Positions 16,747-26,438 of a stretch of DNA of 64,000 nucleotides are shown piece by piece; the stretch's first letter is position 1, and the number at the start of each line of letters is the position of its first letter. The position numbers and the translations under genes are program-made. This stretch comes from Nonomuraea typhae (GTDB lineage Bacteria; Actinomycetota; Actinomycetes; Streptosporangiales; Streptosporangiaceae), in the NCBI RefSeq assembly GCF_009760925.1, contig NZ_VRLV01000012.1:1-64000 (forward strand), read 5' to 3'. The notes beneath the pieces were generated by a model. It saw nothing but the letters and a program-made list of their open reading frames with translations, was not told the DNA's origin and made no database searches.

Positions 16747-18866
16747 CCCTCACGCCCGGCGGCGGTCATCTCCTCCCGCTCCTCGCGGGTGGCGATGAGC
16801 CCCGCCGGCTCGACGATCTTCGACTCCACGAACGGCGCCTCGGTGCTCGGCAGCGGCTCCGGCGAGCGGGCCGCCTTCACCCACACGCGGATCGCGTCCA
16901 GGATCACGATGATGATGAGCACCGCGAACAACGCCGCCAGGATGCCGTCCACGGTCGAGTTGACCACGATCTGCCGCATGGCCTCGGGTGTCTTCGCCGG
17001 GGCCAGGACCTGCCCCTGGTCGATCGCCGCCTGGAAGCGGGCGCGCTGGGCGAAGAAGCCGAGCGTCGGGTCGGCGGAGAAGACCTTCTGGTAGCTGGCC
17101 GTCAGCGTGACCGCCGCGTCCCAGGCCAGCGGAATGCCGGTCACCCACGCCCATTTCAGCCGCCCGCTCTTGATCAGCAGCGTGGTGGCGACGGTCAGCG
17201 CCACCGCGGCCAGCAACTGATTGGCGATGCCGAACAACGGGAAGAGCTGGTTGATCCCGCCGAGCGGGTCGTTGACGCCCTGGTAGAGGAAGTACCCCCA
17301 GGCGGCGACGACCACGCCGCTGGTGATCACGAGCCCGGGCCACCAGCTCACCCGCCCGATCGGCTTCCACACGTTGCCGAGCGTGTCCTGGAGCATGAAG
17401 CGCCCGACGCGGGTCCCGGCGTCCACGGTGGTGAGGATGAACAACGCCTCGAACATGATCGCGAAGTGGTACCAGAACGCCTGCAGCCCCGGCCCGCCGA
17501 TAAAGTCGGAGAAGATCTGCGACAACCCGACCGCCAGCGTGGGCGCCCCGCCGGTGCGGGCGATGAGCGTCTGCTCCTGTACGGCTTGCGCCGCCGCCTG
17601 CAACTGGTCGGGGGTGATGACGAAGCCCAGCTGGGTCACCGCCTGCGCGGCCGACTCGACCGTCGCGCCGACGACCCCGGCGGGTGAGTTCATCGCGAAG
17701 TAGAGCCCGGGGCTCAGGATGGCGGCCGCCGTGATGGCCATGACCGCCACGAACGACTCCATGAGCATGGAGCCGTAGCCGATCATCCTGACCTGGGTCT
17801 CCTTCTGGATCATCTTGGGCGTGGTGCCCGAGGAGATCAGCGAGTGGAACCCCGACAACGCGCCGCAGGCGATGATGATGAAGACGAACGGGAACAACGA
17901 CCCGGCGAAGACCGGCCCCTTGCCGTTGAAGGCGAACTCGGTGAACGCGGTCGTCTTGAACACCGGCATGGTCACCGCCACGCCGATCGCCAGCAGGACG
18001 ATCGTGCCGATCTTCATGAACGTGGACAGGTAGTCACGCGGCGCCAGCAGCATCCACACCGGCAGCACGGCCGCGAAGAAGCCGTAGGCGATCAGCCACA
18101 GCGACAGCGCCGACGGGCTGAGCGTGAACGTCGCCGCCCAGCTCGACTCCTGCACCCACCCGCCGGCCACGATCGCCAGCACCAGCAGGCCGACGCCGAT
18201 GACCGTGGTCTCGACGACCCGGCCCGGCCGGAGTTTGCGCAGGTAGAAGCCCATGAAGAAGGCGATCGGGATGGTCATCGCGATCGAGAACGTGCCCCAC
18301 GGCGAGCGTGCGAGCGCGCCCACGACGACCAGCGCCAGCACCGCCAGCAGGATGATCATGATGGCGAAGACCGCGATCAGCGCGGCGGCGCCGCCGATCG
18401 GCCCGATCTCCTCGCGGGCCATCTGCCCGAGGCTCTTGCCGTTGCGCCGCATGGAGAAGAACAGGATCACCATGTCCTGCACCGCGCCGGCGAAGATGAC
18501 GCCGGCGACGATCCAGATCGTGCCGGGCAGATACCCCATCTGCGCGGCCAGCACCGGGCCGACCAGCGGCCCCGCCCCGGCGATCGCGGCGAAGTGGTGG
18601 CCGAACAGGATGCGCCGGTCGGTCGGGTGGTAGTCGATGCCGTTGTTGAGCCGCTCGGCCGGGGTGGCCCGGCGCGGGTCGGCGCCCAACACCCGGCGCA
18701 GGATGAACCGGGCGTAGAAGCGGTAGGCGATGGCATAGGAACCCAGCGCCGCGGCCAGCAGCCATACGGCGTTGACGTTCTCGCCCCGCGACAAGGCGAG
18801 TACGGCCCAGCCGGCCGCCCCGATGGCGGCGACGGCCGTCCAGATGATGATGGATCGCAGTTTCAC
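16743..18866 (-). CDS. cstA: Carbon starvation protein CstA (peptide/pyruvate transporter family)
   Basis: This 707-residue polytopic membrane protein has about 16 hydrophobic helices. CstA family signatures include GIDYHPTDRRILFGHHFAAI, AGAGPLVGPVLAAQMGYLPG, FAGAVQDMVILFFSMRRNGK and FHSLISSGTTPKMI. CstA proteins import peptides and, in enterobacteria, pyruvate during carbon limitation. The GTG at 18866 is preceded by AGGAGGGAC and overlaps the stop of a 99-residue protein (GTGA), so the two are coupled. The YbdD-type small partner often found after cstA is absent here. The C-terminus converges with the esterase gene. Confidence 0.95.
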   Translation of the reverse strand: MKLRSIIIWTAVAAIGAAGWAVLALSRGENVNAVWLLAAALGSYAIAYRFYARFILRRVLGADPRRATPAERLNNGIDYHPTDRRILFGHHFAAIAGAGPLVGPVLAAQMGYLPGTIWIVAGVIFAGAVQDMVILFFSMRRNGKSLGQMAREEIGPIGGAAALIAVFAIMIILLAVLALVVVGALARSPWGTFSIAMTIPIAFFMGFYLRKLRPGRVVETTVIGVGLLVLAIVAGGWVQESSWAATFTLSPSALSLWLIAYGFFAAVLPVWMLLAPRDYLSTFMKIGTIVLLAIGVAVTMPVFKTTAFTEFAFNGKGPVFAGSLFPFVFIIIACGALSGFHSLISSGTTPKMIQKETQVRMIGYGSMLMESFVAVMAITAAAILSPGLYFAMNSPAGVVGATVESAAQAVTQLGFVITPDQLQAAAQAVQEQTLIARTGGAPTLAVGLSQIFSDFIGGPGLQAFWYHFAIMFEALFILTTVDAGTRVGRFMLQDTLGNVWKPIGRVSWWPGLVITSGVVVAAWGYFLYQGVNDPLGGINQLFPLFGIANQLLAAVALTVATTLLIKSGRLKWAWVTGIPLAWDAAVTLTASYQKVFSADPTLGFFAQRARFQAAIDQGQVLAPAKTPEAMRQIVVNSTVDGILAALFAVLIIIVILDAIRVWVKAARSPEPLPSTEAPFVESKIVEPAGLIATREEREEMTAAGREG

Positions 18867-19162
18867 CGGACTGTCCCTCCTAGGCAGGGAAGGTCGGTCG
18901 TGAAGCGCCGCCAGCGCCCCCACCGGCGGCAGTCGATCGTGACCGCGGTCCCGGCGAGGTGCATCCAGGCGAGCGGGAGGGCGAAGGCCGGGCCGTCCCC
19001 GATCTGGCGCGCACGGCGCGGCAACCGGCCCCGGCGCAGCGGCCGGACCGAGAACTCGCCGTCGTGCGCACAGCACACGCCGGCGCCGTGCCACTCGAAG
19101 AAGATCACCTCATCCGGGCGCAACGCGTCCCGAGCTGCGGCGGTGAGTGTGACCGAGAACAC
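18863..19162 (-). CDS. Hypothetical 99-aa protein coupled to cstA
   Basis: This short protein has a CC pair in the segment WHGAGVCCAHDGEFSV and a Trp/Arg-rich end (WGRWRRFTTDLP). The start LTAAARDAL and the central Cys pair recall the layout of HesB/IscA-like or DUF779-type small proteins, but I cannot assign it. The GTG at 19162 has only a weak ribosome site. Its stop overlaps the cstA start (GTGA), so a role with the CstA transporter is suggested by position only. Confidence 0.6.
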   Translation of the reverse strand: MFSVTLTAAARDALRPDEVIFFEWHGAGVCCAHDGEFSVRPLRRGRLPRRARQIGDGPAFALPLAWMHLAGTAVTIDCRRWGRWRRFTTDLPCLGGTVR

Positions 19163-19248
19163 ATTCAGTAGTAAAGTCCTCGATCACCCCGCAGTAAAGG
19201 ACCTGATCCAATTCGCCCGCCGGTCACGGCCTTCCGGCGTGGCTACGG

Positions 19249-21885
19249 ATGGTGATGACTTCCGTGCAGCGAGCCCTCGACCGGTTACGGTCCCTCATGT
19301 CGCTCACCCCGGTGACGGTGCTGGTCGGCGGGGACACCGGCATGGGCAAGACGTGGCTGGCCCGCCGCGTCCTGGCCGAGTCGGCCGCGGCGGTGAAGGT
19401 GGCCGTGGGCTGCCGGGGCCTGCCGCCGGAGCCGCACGTGGTGACCAGGGAACTCCTCGCCCGCCTGACCACCGACGAGGTGGCCCTCGACGGCGGCGCC
19501 CACCGGGTGTGCCGGGCGGTCCACGCCGCCCTGGCGGGCGCGGGAGCGGTGCTGCTGGTGGTGGAGGACATCGATCAGGCGGACCCGGACTCCAGGCAGG
19601 TCCTGCGCTATCTGGCGACCAGGCCGCCTCCCGGAGCCGCGCTCCTGCTGACCTTCACCCCGGGAGATCACCCGCCCCTGGGCGCGCGACCGGCGTCGGC
19701 GGCCGGCGTGGTGGAGCGGGTCGAGCTGGCGCCCCTGACGGCGGCCGGCATCGCGGAGCTCGCCGGCCGTACGCCGGGACCGTGGGCCGAGCAGACGCGC
19801 GAGCTGACGGGCGGCGTGCCGCTGTACGTCGAGCAGGTCCTGGCCACCCCGGCGGGCGAGATCCCGCCGGCGGTCCTGGAGATCGCGCAGAGCAGGCTCG
19901 CCCACCTGGACGTCCGGGGACGAACGGTCCTCTGGGCCGCGGCGATCGCGGGTGCGGCGAGCGTCCCGCTGATGGCGCGGATCTGCGGGGTCAGCGCGCC
20001 CGAGGCCGGGAAGGCCTTGCTGGACGGCGTCGCGGCCAGGCTCCTGCTGCGCCGCGAGGACGGCACGTTCGCCTTCGCGCCGCCGCTGCTGGGAAGCGCC
20101 GTGGCGGCGGCCGTCCCGGCGGCCCACCGCTCCCGCCTGCACGCGGCCGCCGCCACGGCCAAGCAGGACGCGCCCCCGGAAGAGGTCGTCCACCACCTCC
20201 GCGCCTCCGGTCAGCCCGAGGCGGCGGCCAGGCACGCCGAACGCGCCGCGGAACAGGCGGTCCGCGACGGCGACACGGCACGGGCGGTGCGCCTGCTGCA
20301 AGCGCTGCTGGACGAGGCCAGCCTGCCCCCGCGAGCCCACGCCGCCCTGGCCGGCCGGCTGGGCCGCCTGGCGATCACCGGCCTCGGCTGCGCGGACACC
20401 ATCGCCCTCCTGCGCACGATCCTGGCCGGCCCGCCGCTCCCGCAAGGGCTGCGCGGCGAGCTCCGGCTCCACCTCGGCCTGCTGATGATGAACCAGGCGG
20501 GCGACCCCTCAGGCCGCGGCGAGCTCGCCCGCGCCGCCCGTGAGCTGCGCCGCCGACCGGCCCTGGCCGCGCGGGCCATGTCCGCGCTCGCCCTCCCGTA
20601 CGGCGGAGCCGCACCGCTGGCCGAACACCTGTGGTGGCTGGAGGAGGCAGAACGCGCCCGGCCACGGCGGCACCGGGACCCGGCGTTGCTCACCGGCGTG
20701 GCGGTCAACAGGGCGGCGTCGCTGATGCAGATCGGCGACCACCGGGCATGGGCGATCGCCGCCGCGCTCCCGGAAGACGCCCCGGCCCCGGCCGAGCGGC
20801 TGCAACTGGCCCGCGGCTTCTGCAACCTCGCCGGACCCGCCATGGCGCTGGGACATCCGGACGCCGCCGCCGGCTACCTGCGGCGCGCGGAGGAACTGGC
20901 CCGCCACGCCGGCCCGTCCTACCCCCGCGCCCGGATCACCGAGGTGAGCCTGTACCACGCGTGGGCCACCGGCCGCCGCGACGGCCTGGCCGAGCGCGCC
21001 CAGCGCCACCTGGCCGAGCACGCCGGCCGCCCGGCCGAGACCGCCGACGCCGCCCTGGTCCTGGGCCATCTCGCCCTGGCCAGAGGCGAATGGCGGGAGG
21101 CGGAGGACCTGCTCGCCGCACCGGGCCTGGACGGCTCCATCGGCTGGTACGGCATCGAGTTCGCCCTGGGCGCGGCGGGCCGGACCCGGCTGGCGACGGC
21201 CCGCGGCGAGTGGCCGGCCGGGCTGGAGGCGGCCCTGGAGGTGTTCCGGGTCAAGGGGGTGTGGGCCTGGGCGGGGGAGCTGGTGGACGCCGCCGTGGAG
21301 GCGATGCTCCGGCACGGCCGCGCCGACCGGGCCCGCCTGCTGCTGAAGGAGTTCACCGCCGACGTGCGCGCACGGGACTGCCCTTACGCGCACGCGATCG
21401 CCGCCCACGGCCGTGCCGCGCTGGCCGGCGCCGCGGGCAGGCCGGAGGCGGCCGGGCTGTTCACCCGCGCCGCCGCCGCGTTCGCCGCCGTCGCGCGGCC
21501 CCACGAGCAGGCCAGAGCGCTGGAGAACGCGGGCCGCTGCGCCCTGCCCGGCGGCCTCTCCCAGGTGACGGCCGCCGCCCGGCTGTTCACCGCGCTCGGC
21601 GCCACCTGGGACGCGGCCCGGTGCGCCCGCCTGTTACGCGAGTACGGCGGCGCCGCCGGGCCCAGGCGCGGCCGGCGCGGGTATGGCGGCCGGCTGTCAC
21701 CCAGGGAGCGCGAGGTCACCCGGCTGGTCGCGCTGGGCCGTACGAACAAGGAGATCGCCGAGGTGCTGTTCCTGTCGCCGCGCACGGTGGAGCAGCACGT
21801 GGCCAGGGTCATGCGCAAGCTCGGCGCGACCGCCAGGGACCAGGTCCGCCTGGAACTCCTCGAAGGACCGGCGGCCAATACGTAG
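19249..21885 (+). CDS. Large ATP-binding LuxR-family regulator (LAL type)
   Basis: This 878-residue regulator has an N-terminal AAA/NACHT-like ATPase (Walker A GGDTGMGKTW at about residues 27-36, Walker B VLLVVEDIDQAD near residue 105). Long helical TPR-like repeats fill the middle (about residues 330-790). The C-terminal LuxR HTH reads LSPREREVTRLVALGRTNKE and SPRTVEQHVARVMRKLGA. Size and order are those of MalT/LAL regulators. One leucine near residue 796 is encoded by TTA (21634-21636), suggesting bldA dependence. The secreted subtilisin gene 76 bp downstream on the same strand may be its target. Confidence 0.9.
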   Translation: MVMTSVQRALDRLRSLMSLTPVTVLVGGDTGMGKTWLARRVLAESAAAVKVAVGCRGLPPEPHVVTRELLARLTTDEVALDGGAHRVCRAVHAALAGAGAVLLVVEDIDQADPDSRQVLRYLATRPPPGAALLLTFTPGDHPPLGARPASAAGVVERVELAPLTAAGIAELAGRTPGPWAEQTRELTGGVPLYVEQVLATPAGEIPPAVLEIAQSRLAHLDVRGRTVLWAAAIAGAASVPLMARICGVSAPEAGKALLDGVAARLLLRREDGTFAFAPPLLGSAVAAAVPAAHRSRLHAAAATAKQDAPPEEVVHHLRASGQPEAAARHAERAAEQAVRDGDTARAVRLLQALLDEASLPPRAHAALAGRLGRLAITGLGCADTIALLRTILAGPPLPQGLRGELRLHLGLLMMNQAGDPSGRGELARAARELRRRPALAARAMSALALPYGGAAPLAEHLWWLEEAERARPRRHRDPALLTGVAVNRAASLMQIGDHRAWAIAAALPEDAPAPAERLQLARGFCNLAGPAMALGHPDAAAGYLRRAEELARHAGPSYPRARITEVSLYHAWATGRRDGLAERAQRHLAEHAGRPAETADAALVLGHLALARGEWREAEDLLAAPGLDGSIGWYGIEFALGAAGRTRLATARGEWPAGLEAALEVFRVKGVWAWAGELVDAAVEAMLRHGRADRARLLLKEFTADVRARDCPYAHAIAAHGRAALAGAAGRPEAAGLFTRAAAAFAAVARPHEQARALENAGRCALPGGLSQVTAAARLFTALGATWDAARCARLLREYGGAAGPRRGRRGYGGRLSPREREVTRLVALGRTNKEIAEVLFLSPRTVEQHVARVMRKLGATARDQVRLELLEGPAANT

Positions 21886-21961
21886 CATTTCCCGGATTGT
21901 TTCCCCTATCTGACATCGCGCAAGGTGCTCTCCAACACCCCCCAGTGAAGGAGACCCCTTC

Positions 21962-23752
21962 GTGCGCAGCATCAAAGCCCTGATCGCCGGGGCAGGTCTG
22001 GCCGTCGTCCTCGCGGCACCACTCTCCGCCGCGCCGGCGATGGCCGTACAGGAACCGCACAGCAGCTACGTGGTGCTGCTCGGCGACCCGGGCGCCGACC
22101 CCGCCGCGGTCGCCGCCCAGCACGTGCGCAGGTACGGCGGGCGGACCGGCCACGTCTACCGGCACGCCCTGCGCGGCTTCTCCGCCGTGCTCAGCCCCGG
22201 CGCCGCCGAGGCGTTACGCCGCGACCCGCGCGTCACCTCCGTCCAGCCGGACCAGGTGATGTCCGTCAACGACCAGGTCGTGCCCACCGGCGTGCGCAGG
22301 GCCGGCGCCGTCGCCAACCCCAACCTCAAGATCAACGGCACCGAGGACTACGTCGCCGACACCGACATCGCGATCATCGACACCGGCGTCGACGCGGGCC
22401 ACCCCGACCTCACCGTCGTCGCCCGGGCCGATTGCCTGAACACCACCACCTGCCGGGACAACGCCGGAGCCGACGACCACGGCCACGGCAGCCACGTCGC
22501 CGGCAGCGCCGCCGCCCGCGACGACGGCAACGGGGTGACCGGGGTCGCGCCCGGCGCCCGCCTGTGGTCGGTCAAAGTCCTGAACGCCCAGGGCAGCGGC
22601 CAGCTGTCCGGCGTGGCCGCCGGCGTCGACTGGGTCGCCGCCCACGCCGGCGAGATCGAGGTGGCGAACATGAGCCTCGGCTGCGAGAACTGCGCCACCG
22701 ACGCGCTCGACCAGGCCATCGCCAACGCCGTCGCCAAGGGCGTCGTCTTCGTCGTGGCCGCGGGCAACAACCACAAGGACGCCAGAACCTTCTCACCCGC
22801 CAACCACCCGGACGTGGTCACCGTCTCCGCCCTCGCCGACTTCGACGGCGCGCCGGGCGGCCGCGCCGCCTCCACCTGCCGCGCCGACCAGGACGACACG
22901 CTGGCCGACTTCAGCAACTTCGGCCCCGCCGTGGAGCTCGCCGCGCCCGGCACGTGCGTCTACTCCACCCACAAGAACGGCGGCTACGCCACGCTCAGCG
23001 GCACCTCCATGGCCGCGCCGCACGTCGCCGGCGCCGCCGCGCTCCTGACCGCGAACGGCCACCGGGCGAGCAACCGCGAGCAGGTCCGTGCGGTACGGCA
23101 GCGCCTCATCGACACCGGGACCGCCGACTGGCGCGACGACTCCGGCGACAACGTCAAGGAGCCGCTGCTGAGCGTCGCCTCCGCCGGCGACTACCCGGCC
23201 GGTTCCGCCGACCCCGGCCGGCCCAGCGCCGCGTTCACCGCCTCCTGCTCCACCGCTCACACGCGGTGCTCCTTCGACGCCGGCGCCTCCACCGACGGCG
23301 ACGGCACGATCACCGGCTACGCCTGGGACTTCGGCGACGGCGGCACCGCCACCGGCAGGACCGCCTCGCACGAGTACGCCGCGGCCGGCTACCACAGCGT
23401 CCAGCTGACCGTCACCGACGACACGGGCAAGACCGACAGCACCCGCAGGCTCGTCAAGGCCGGCGACCTGCCGCCCACGGCCGCGATCTCCGGCCGCTGC
23501 CGCCAGTCGGCGTGCACCTTCGACGGAACCGGGTCCTCGGACGAGGAGGGCGCCGTCGCCGGGTACCGGTGGGAGTTCGGCGACGGCACGAGCGCGACTG
23601 GCCCGGCCGTCACCCACACCTACCCCGCCGTCACCGCCACCCACGCCGTCAGGCTGACCGTCACGGACGCCGCGGGCCAGAGCGCCTCGGCCGCCGCCCG
23701 CGTCCGGTGCACGAAGGTCGTCACCAGCGCGATCTGCTTCCTCCAGCCCTGA
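21962..23752 (+). CDS. Secreted S8 subtilisin-like protease with two PKD domains
   Basis: This 596-residue exported protease has a signal peptide (residues 1-28, ending AAPAMA), an I9 inhibitor-type propeptide (residues about 33-105), and an S8 catalytic domain with Asp140 (AIIDTGVD), His175 (GHGSHVAG), Asn269 (AAGNN) and Ser349 (SGTSMAAPHVAG). Two PKD beta-sandwich domains follow, each with YxWxFGDG-type motifs (YAWDFGDGGTATG; YRWEFGDGTSATG), and each starts with a Cys pair (CSTAHTRC; CRQSAC). Secretion is through Sec and self-cleavage of the propeptide is expected. A TTA codon is present at Leu85. PKD repeats usually help bind insoluble protein substrates. Confidence 0.95.
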   Translation: MRSIKALIAGAGLAVVLAAPLSAAPAMAVQEPHSSYVVLLGDPGADPAAVAAQHVRRYGGRTGHVYRHALRGFSAVLSPGAAEALRRDPRVTSVQPDQVMSVNDQVVPTGVRRAGAVANPNLKINGTEDYVADTDIAIIDTGVDAGHPDLTVVARADCLNTTTCRDNAGADDHGHGSHVAGSAAARDDGNGVTGVAPGARLWSVKVLNAQGSGQLSGVAAGVDWVAAHAGEIEVANMSLGCENCATDALDQAIANAVAKGVVFVVAAGNNHKDARTFSPANHPDVVTVSALADFDGAPGGRAASTCRADQDDTLADFSNFGPAVELAAPGTCVYSTHKNGGYATLSGTSMAAPHVAGAAALLTANGHRASNREQVRAVRQRLIDTGTADWRDDSGDNVKEPLLSVASAGDYPAGSADPGRPSAAFTASCSTAHTRCSFDAGASTDGDGTITGYAWDFGDGGTATGRTASHEYAAAGYHSVQLTVTDDTGKTDSTRRLVKAGDLPPTAAISGRCRQSACTFDGTGSSDEEGAVAGYRWEFGDGTSATGPAVTHTYPAVTATHAVRLTVTDAAGQSASAAARVRCTKVVTSAICFLQP

Positions 23753-23765
23753 CCCTCCGATGAGC

Positions 23766-23799
23766 GCGGCCGGGACGGGTTCACGCCTGACCCGGCCGC
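23766..23799. terminator. Convergent-gene hairpin terminator
   Basis: GCGGCCGGG (23766-23774) and CCCGGCCGC (23791-23799) form a perfect 9-bp stem just after the protease stop, overlapping the last codons of the convergent membrane-protein gene. Confidence 0.55.
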
Positions 23800-24569
23800 G
23801 ACTGGTGCCCGGCGGGCTGCCGGATCTCCTGGGTGGCGTTGACGTCGGGAGTGGGCTGGGCGTCGCGGCGTTCCCTGTCGTAGATGGCGGCCTGGGTCCT
23901 GACCACCTTGGCCTCCAGCTCGGCCCTGGTCAGCCAGCCCTCCCAGCGTTGCCGCATGGGCCGGATCAGGCCGCCGCCGACGCCGACGACGAGGATGCCC
24001 GTGACCGTGGCCAGGAAGGCGATCAGCACGGGTGTGGTGACGGCGGTGGCCACCTCGATCTGGTTGAGGGCGGCGATCACGCCGAGCCCGAGGATGAACA
24101 CGTAGGCGATGGTGGCCAGCGTCCCGCCATAGGACAGGCGGCTGAGCGCGGAGGAGACGATGTCCTTGACCGCGCTGGCGATGGCCGCCGCGATGACCAC
24201 GATGACGATCGCCACGGCGGCCTTGGGCAGCCAGGCGACGATGGCGGTGAGCAGGGCGCTGACCGGGTTGGGCCCGAACACCGAGAAGGAGATCTGCAGC
24301 GTGACCAGCAGCACGGCGTAGTAGACGATGGCGGCGATCAGGCCCGAGGCGTCGTAGCGGCTGGAGGCCAGCATCCGGCCCACGCCCCCGCGCTCGACCC
24401 ATCTGTCGAAGCCGACGCGTTCCAGCAACGCGTCGACGCCTTTGCGCAGCAGCTTGGCGAGCAGCCAACCGGCCAGCAGGATCACCAGGAAGGCGAGGAA
24501 CTTGGGGACGAAGGTCGCGACCGATGTCCAGGCGTCGGCCAGGCCCCTTCGCCAGTCTTCGGGATTCAT
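23781..24569 (-). CDS. MscS-like conserved-helix membrane protein
   Basis: This 262-residue protein has an N-terminal amphipathic/TM helix (VPKFLAFLVILLAGWLLAKL), a soluble GFDRW-type segment, and four further hydrophobic helices (LIAAIVYYAVLLVTLQI, AAVAIVIVVIAAAIASAV, LATIAYVFILGLGVIAAL, LIAFLATVTGILVVGVGGG). This matches the TM_helix/CmpX-type family related to small-conductance mechanosensitive channels but without the MscS C-terminal beta domain. The polar C-terminus is Gln/Pro-rich. ATG at 24569 (MNPEDWRR) gives a sensible N-terminus. It may be last in the unit with the peptide-binding protein 98 bp upstream. Confidence 0.85.
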   Translation of the reverse strand: MNPEDWRRGLADAWTSVATFVPKFLAFLVILLAGWLLAKLLRKGVDALLERVGFDRWVERGGVGRMLASSRYDASGLIAAIVYYAVLLVTLQISFSVFGPNPVSALLTAIVAWLPKAAVAIVIVVIAAAIASAVKDIVSSALSRLSYGGTLATIAYVFILGLGVIAALNQIEVATAVTTPVLIAFLATVTGILVVGVGGGLIRPMRQRWEGWLTRAELEAKVVRTQAAIYDRERRDAQPTPDVNATQEIRQPAGHQSRPGQA

Positions 24570-24667
24570 GGGCGTGAATCCTTCCCGTCGTCGGGTGCGG
24601 AGAGCATCGCCTGCCCCACCAGATCGCGCCCATGCTTCGACGGCGACATCCGGCGACATCCGGGACG

Positions 24668-26407
24668 TCACGACCCGTTCAGCAACCCCCACTGCTCGCT
24701 GTTGTACGTCGGGAACGCCAGGCCGTTCTCGCGGATGTTGCCGAGCTTCGCGTCATAGGCGAGGAAGGACCGGTTCTGGTAGAGCGGCAGCACCGAGTAG
24801 TCCGACGAGATGATCCTGTCCGCCTCCTGCAGCTTCTTCGTCGCCCTCTCGGCGCTGGTCTCCGACAGGGCGGCGTCGAGGAGCTCGTCGACCTTCGGGT
24901 TGCGATAGTTGCCCAGGTTGAACCTGCAGAAGCTCACGCCCTCCTCGCAGCTCAGGAAGTACGGGAGGTTGCTGCTCGCGGTGAACGGCGACTGCGAGAC
25001 CGTGCCGACCGTCAGCGCCCAGTTCCCCTCCTGGACGGCCTCGACCGTGTTGGGCACCGTGACCACCTGCACGTCGACGCCCAGCGGGGCGACCGCGGCC
25101 TTGACCAGCTGCGCCTCGCTGGCCCGCAGCTGGTCGCCCGCCTGCACGGCGAACCGCAGCGGAGGTACGGCGGCGCCGCCGGGGGCGACGAGTTTCGTGC
25201 CGACCCCGGTGTACCCGGCGCCGGTCAGCGTCTTCTTGGCCTTCTCAGGGTCGCCGACGCCGTACTCGAACCGGCTCACCACGTCGGTGTAGCCGGGCGC
25301 CCCGGCGAGGAACAGCTGGCTCAGCCGGGGCTCCGCCGTACTGTCGAACTGCCCGATCGTCTTGGCGATCAGGTCCTTCACGTTCACCGCCTGGAAGATC
25401 GCCTTGCGCAGGGCGGCGTTCTTCAGGGCCGGGGCGTTGTGGTTGAGCCAGATCTGGTGCACCGACGCGCTCGGCGTCACCTGGTAGCGGACCGCGGGCA
25501 GGTCGTCGACCTGCTGGACGATGTCCACCTGCGGGTTCGGGTAGATCACGTCGACCTCTTCGTTGGCCAGCGAGGTCGGCTGCTGCGAGACGTCGGTGAT
25601 GAGGCGGAAGACGAGCTTGTCCAGGTTCGGCGGCCTGCCGTACCACTTCTCGTTGCGGACCATCACCACCGAGCCGTCGGCGGTGAACTCCTCGATCCTG
25701 AACGGGCCCGCCGAGAACTTCGGGACCGTCGTGGCGAGGCCCTCGTTGAAGCTCTTCGCCAGGCCCGCCGGGGTGTCGGTCGGCCCGTAGGTCTTCGCGA
25801 CGTGGGCCGGCAGGATCGGCGAGAACAATCCCTGCCAGTCGACGTACGGCCGGTCGAACACGACACTGACGGTCTTGCCCCGGTCCGAGCCCTTGACCGA
25901 CGTGATCCGGTCGTAGCCGGCGGTGTTGCCGGCCTGGCACTTCGGGCACTGGCGGGGGTTGAGCGCCCGCCAGGTGTAGACGAAGTCGTCGGCCGAGATC
26001 GGCGTGCCGTCGGACCAGACGGCCTTCGGATCGATGGTGTACCTGATGGTCTGCGGCGTGTCGCGGGTCTTCTCGGCGCTTGTCACGAAGGTCGTGTTGC
26101 GCGTCACCGATCCGTCGGGCTGGGTGACGAACGCGTTCGGCAGGATCACGCTGGAGATGTCGATCACCGAGTACGTCGCGCCGCCGGTGTTGAGGACGTT
26201 CCAGTTCGAGATCGGGTAGGTGATCGTATAGGTGACCGTGCCGCCGGTGCGCACCGTGGCGGTGTTCACCGTGTTCAGCGGGCCGGTGACGCGGCCGTCG
26301 CCGGCCGCAGCCGTCTTCGCGGCGCCGCCGCCTCCCGCGCAGGCGGCGAGCAGGAGCATCAGAGTGGTGGTCGTCAGGGTCGTCGAGTGGGTGCGGCGGA
26401 ATGCCAT
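24668..26407 (-). CDS. ABC transporter substrate-binding lipoprotein, peptide family 5
   Basis: This 579-residue solute-binding protein has a lipoprotein signal peptide with lipobox LLAAC. It carries family 5 (DppA/OppA) features such as KAVWSDGTPISADDFVYTWR, then PAHVAKTYGP and a C-terminal LPLYQNRSFLAYD. It should bind di- or oligopeptides outside the membrane and deliver them to the permeases encoded divergently at 28199-32145. It lies 31 bp behind the D-aminoacylase gene on the same strand. A Cys pair (CPKCQ, near residue 160) and further Cys (CEEGVSFC) may form disulfides. Confidence 0.93.
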   Translation of the reverse strand: MAFRRTHSTTLTTTTLMLLLAACAGGGGAAKTAAAGDGRVTGPLNTVNTATVRTGGTVTYTITYPISNWNVLNTGGATYSVIDISSVILPNAFVTQPDGSVTRNTTFVTSAEKTRDTPQTIRYTIDPKAVWSDGTPISADDFVYTWRALNPRQCPKCQAGNTAGYDRITSVKGSDRGKTVSVVFDRPYVDWQGLFSPILPAHVAKTYGPTDTPAGLAKSFNEGLATTVPKFSAGPFRIEEFTADGSVVMVRNEKWYGRPPNLDKLVFRLITDVSQQPTSLANEEVDVIYPNPQVDIVQQVDDLPAVRYQVTPSASVHQIWLNHNAPALKNAALRKAIFQAVNVKDLIAKTIGQFDSTAEPRLSQLFLAGAPGYTDVVSRFEYGVGDPEKAKKTLTGAGYTGVGTKLVAPGGAAVPPLRFAVQAGDQLRASEAQLVKAAVAPLGVDVQVVTVPNTVEAVQEGNWALTVGTVSQSPFTASSNLPYFLSCEEGVSFCRFNLGNYRNPKVDELLDAALSETSAERATKKLQEADRIISSDYSVLPLYQNRSFLAYDAKLGNIRENGLAFPTYNSEQWGLLNGS

Positions 26408-26438
26408 GGCGGGCTCCAGAGGGTGGGAGGGATCCGTT

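Noticed and set aside
17844..20543. A 899-codon open frame on the plus strand
   Set aside because: It is antisense to cstA and out of frame with the LAL regulator. Composition is Arg/Asp/His-rich as expected of GC-driven shadow frames, and there are no motifs.
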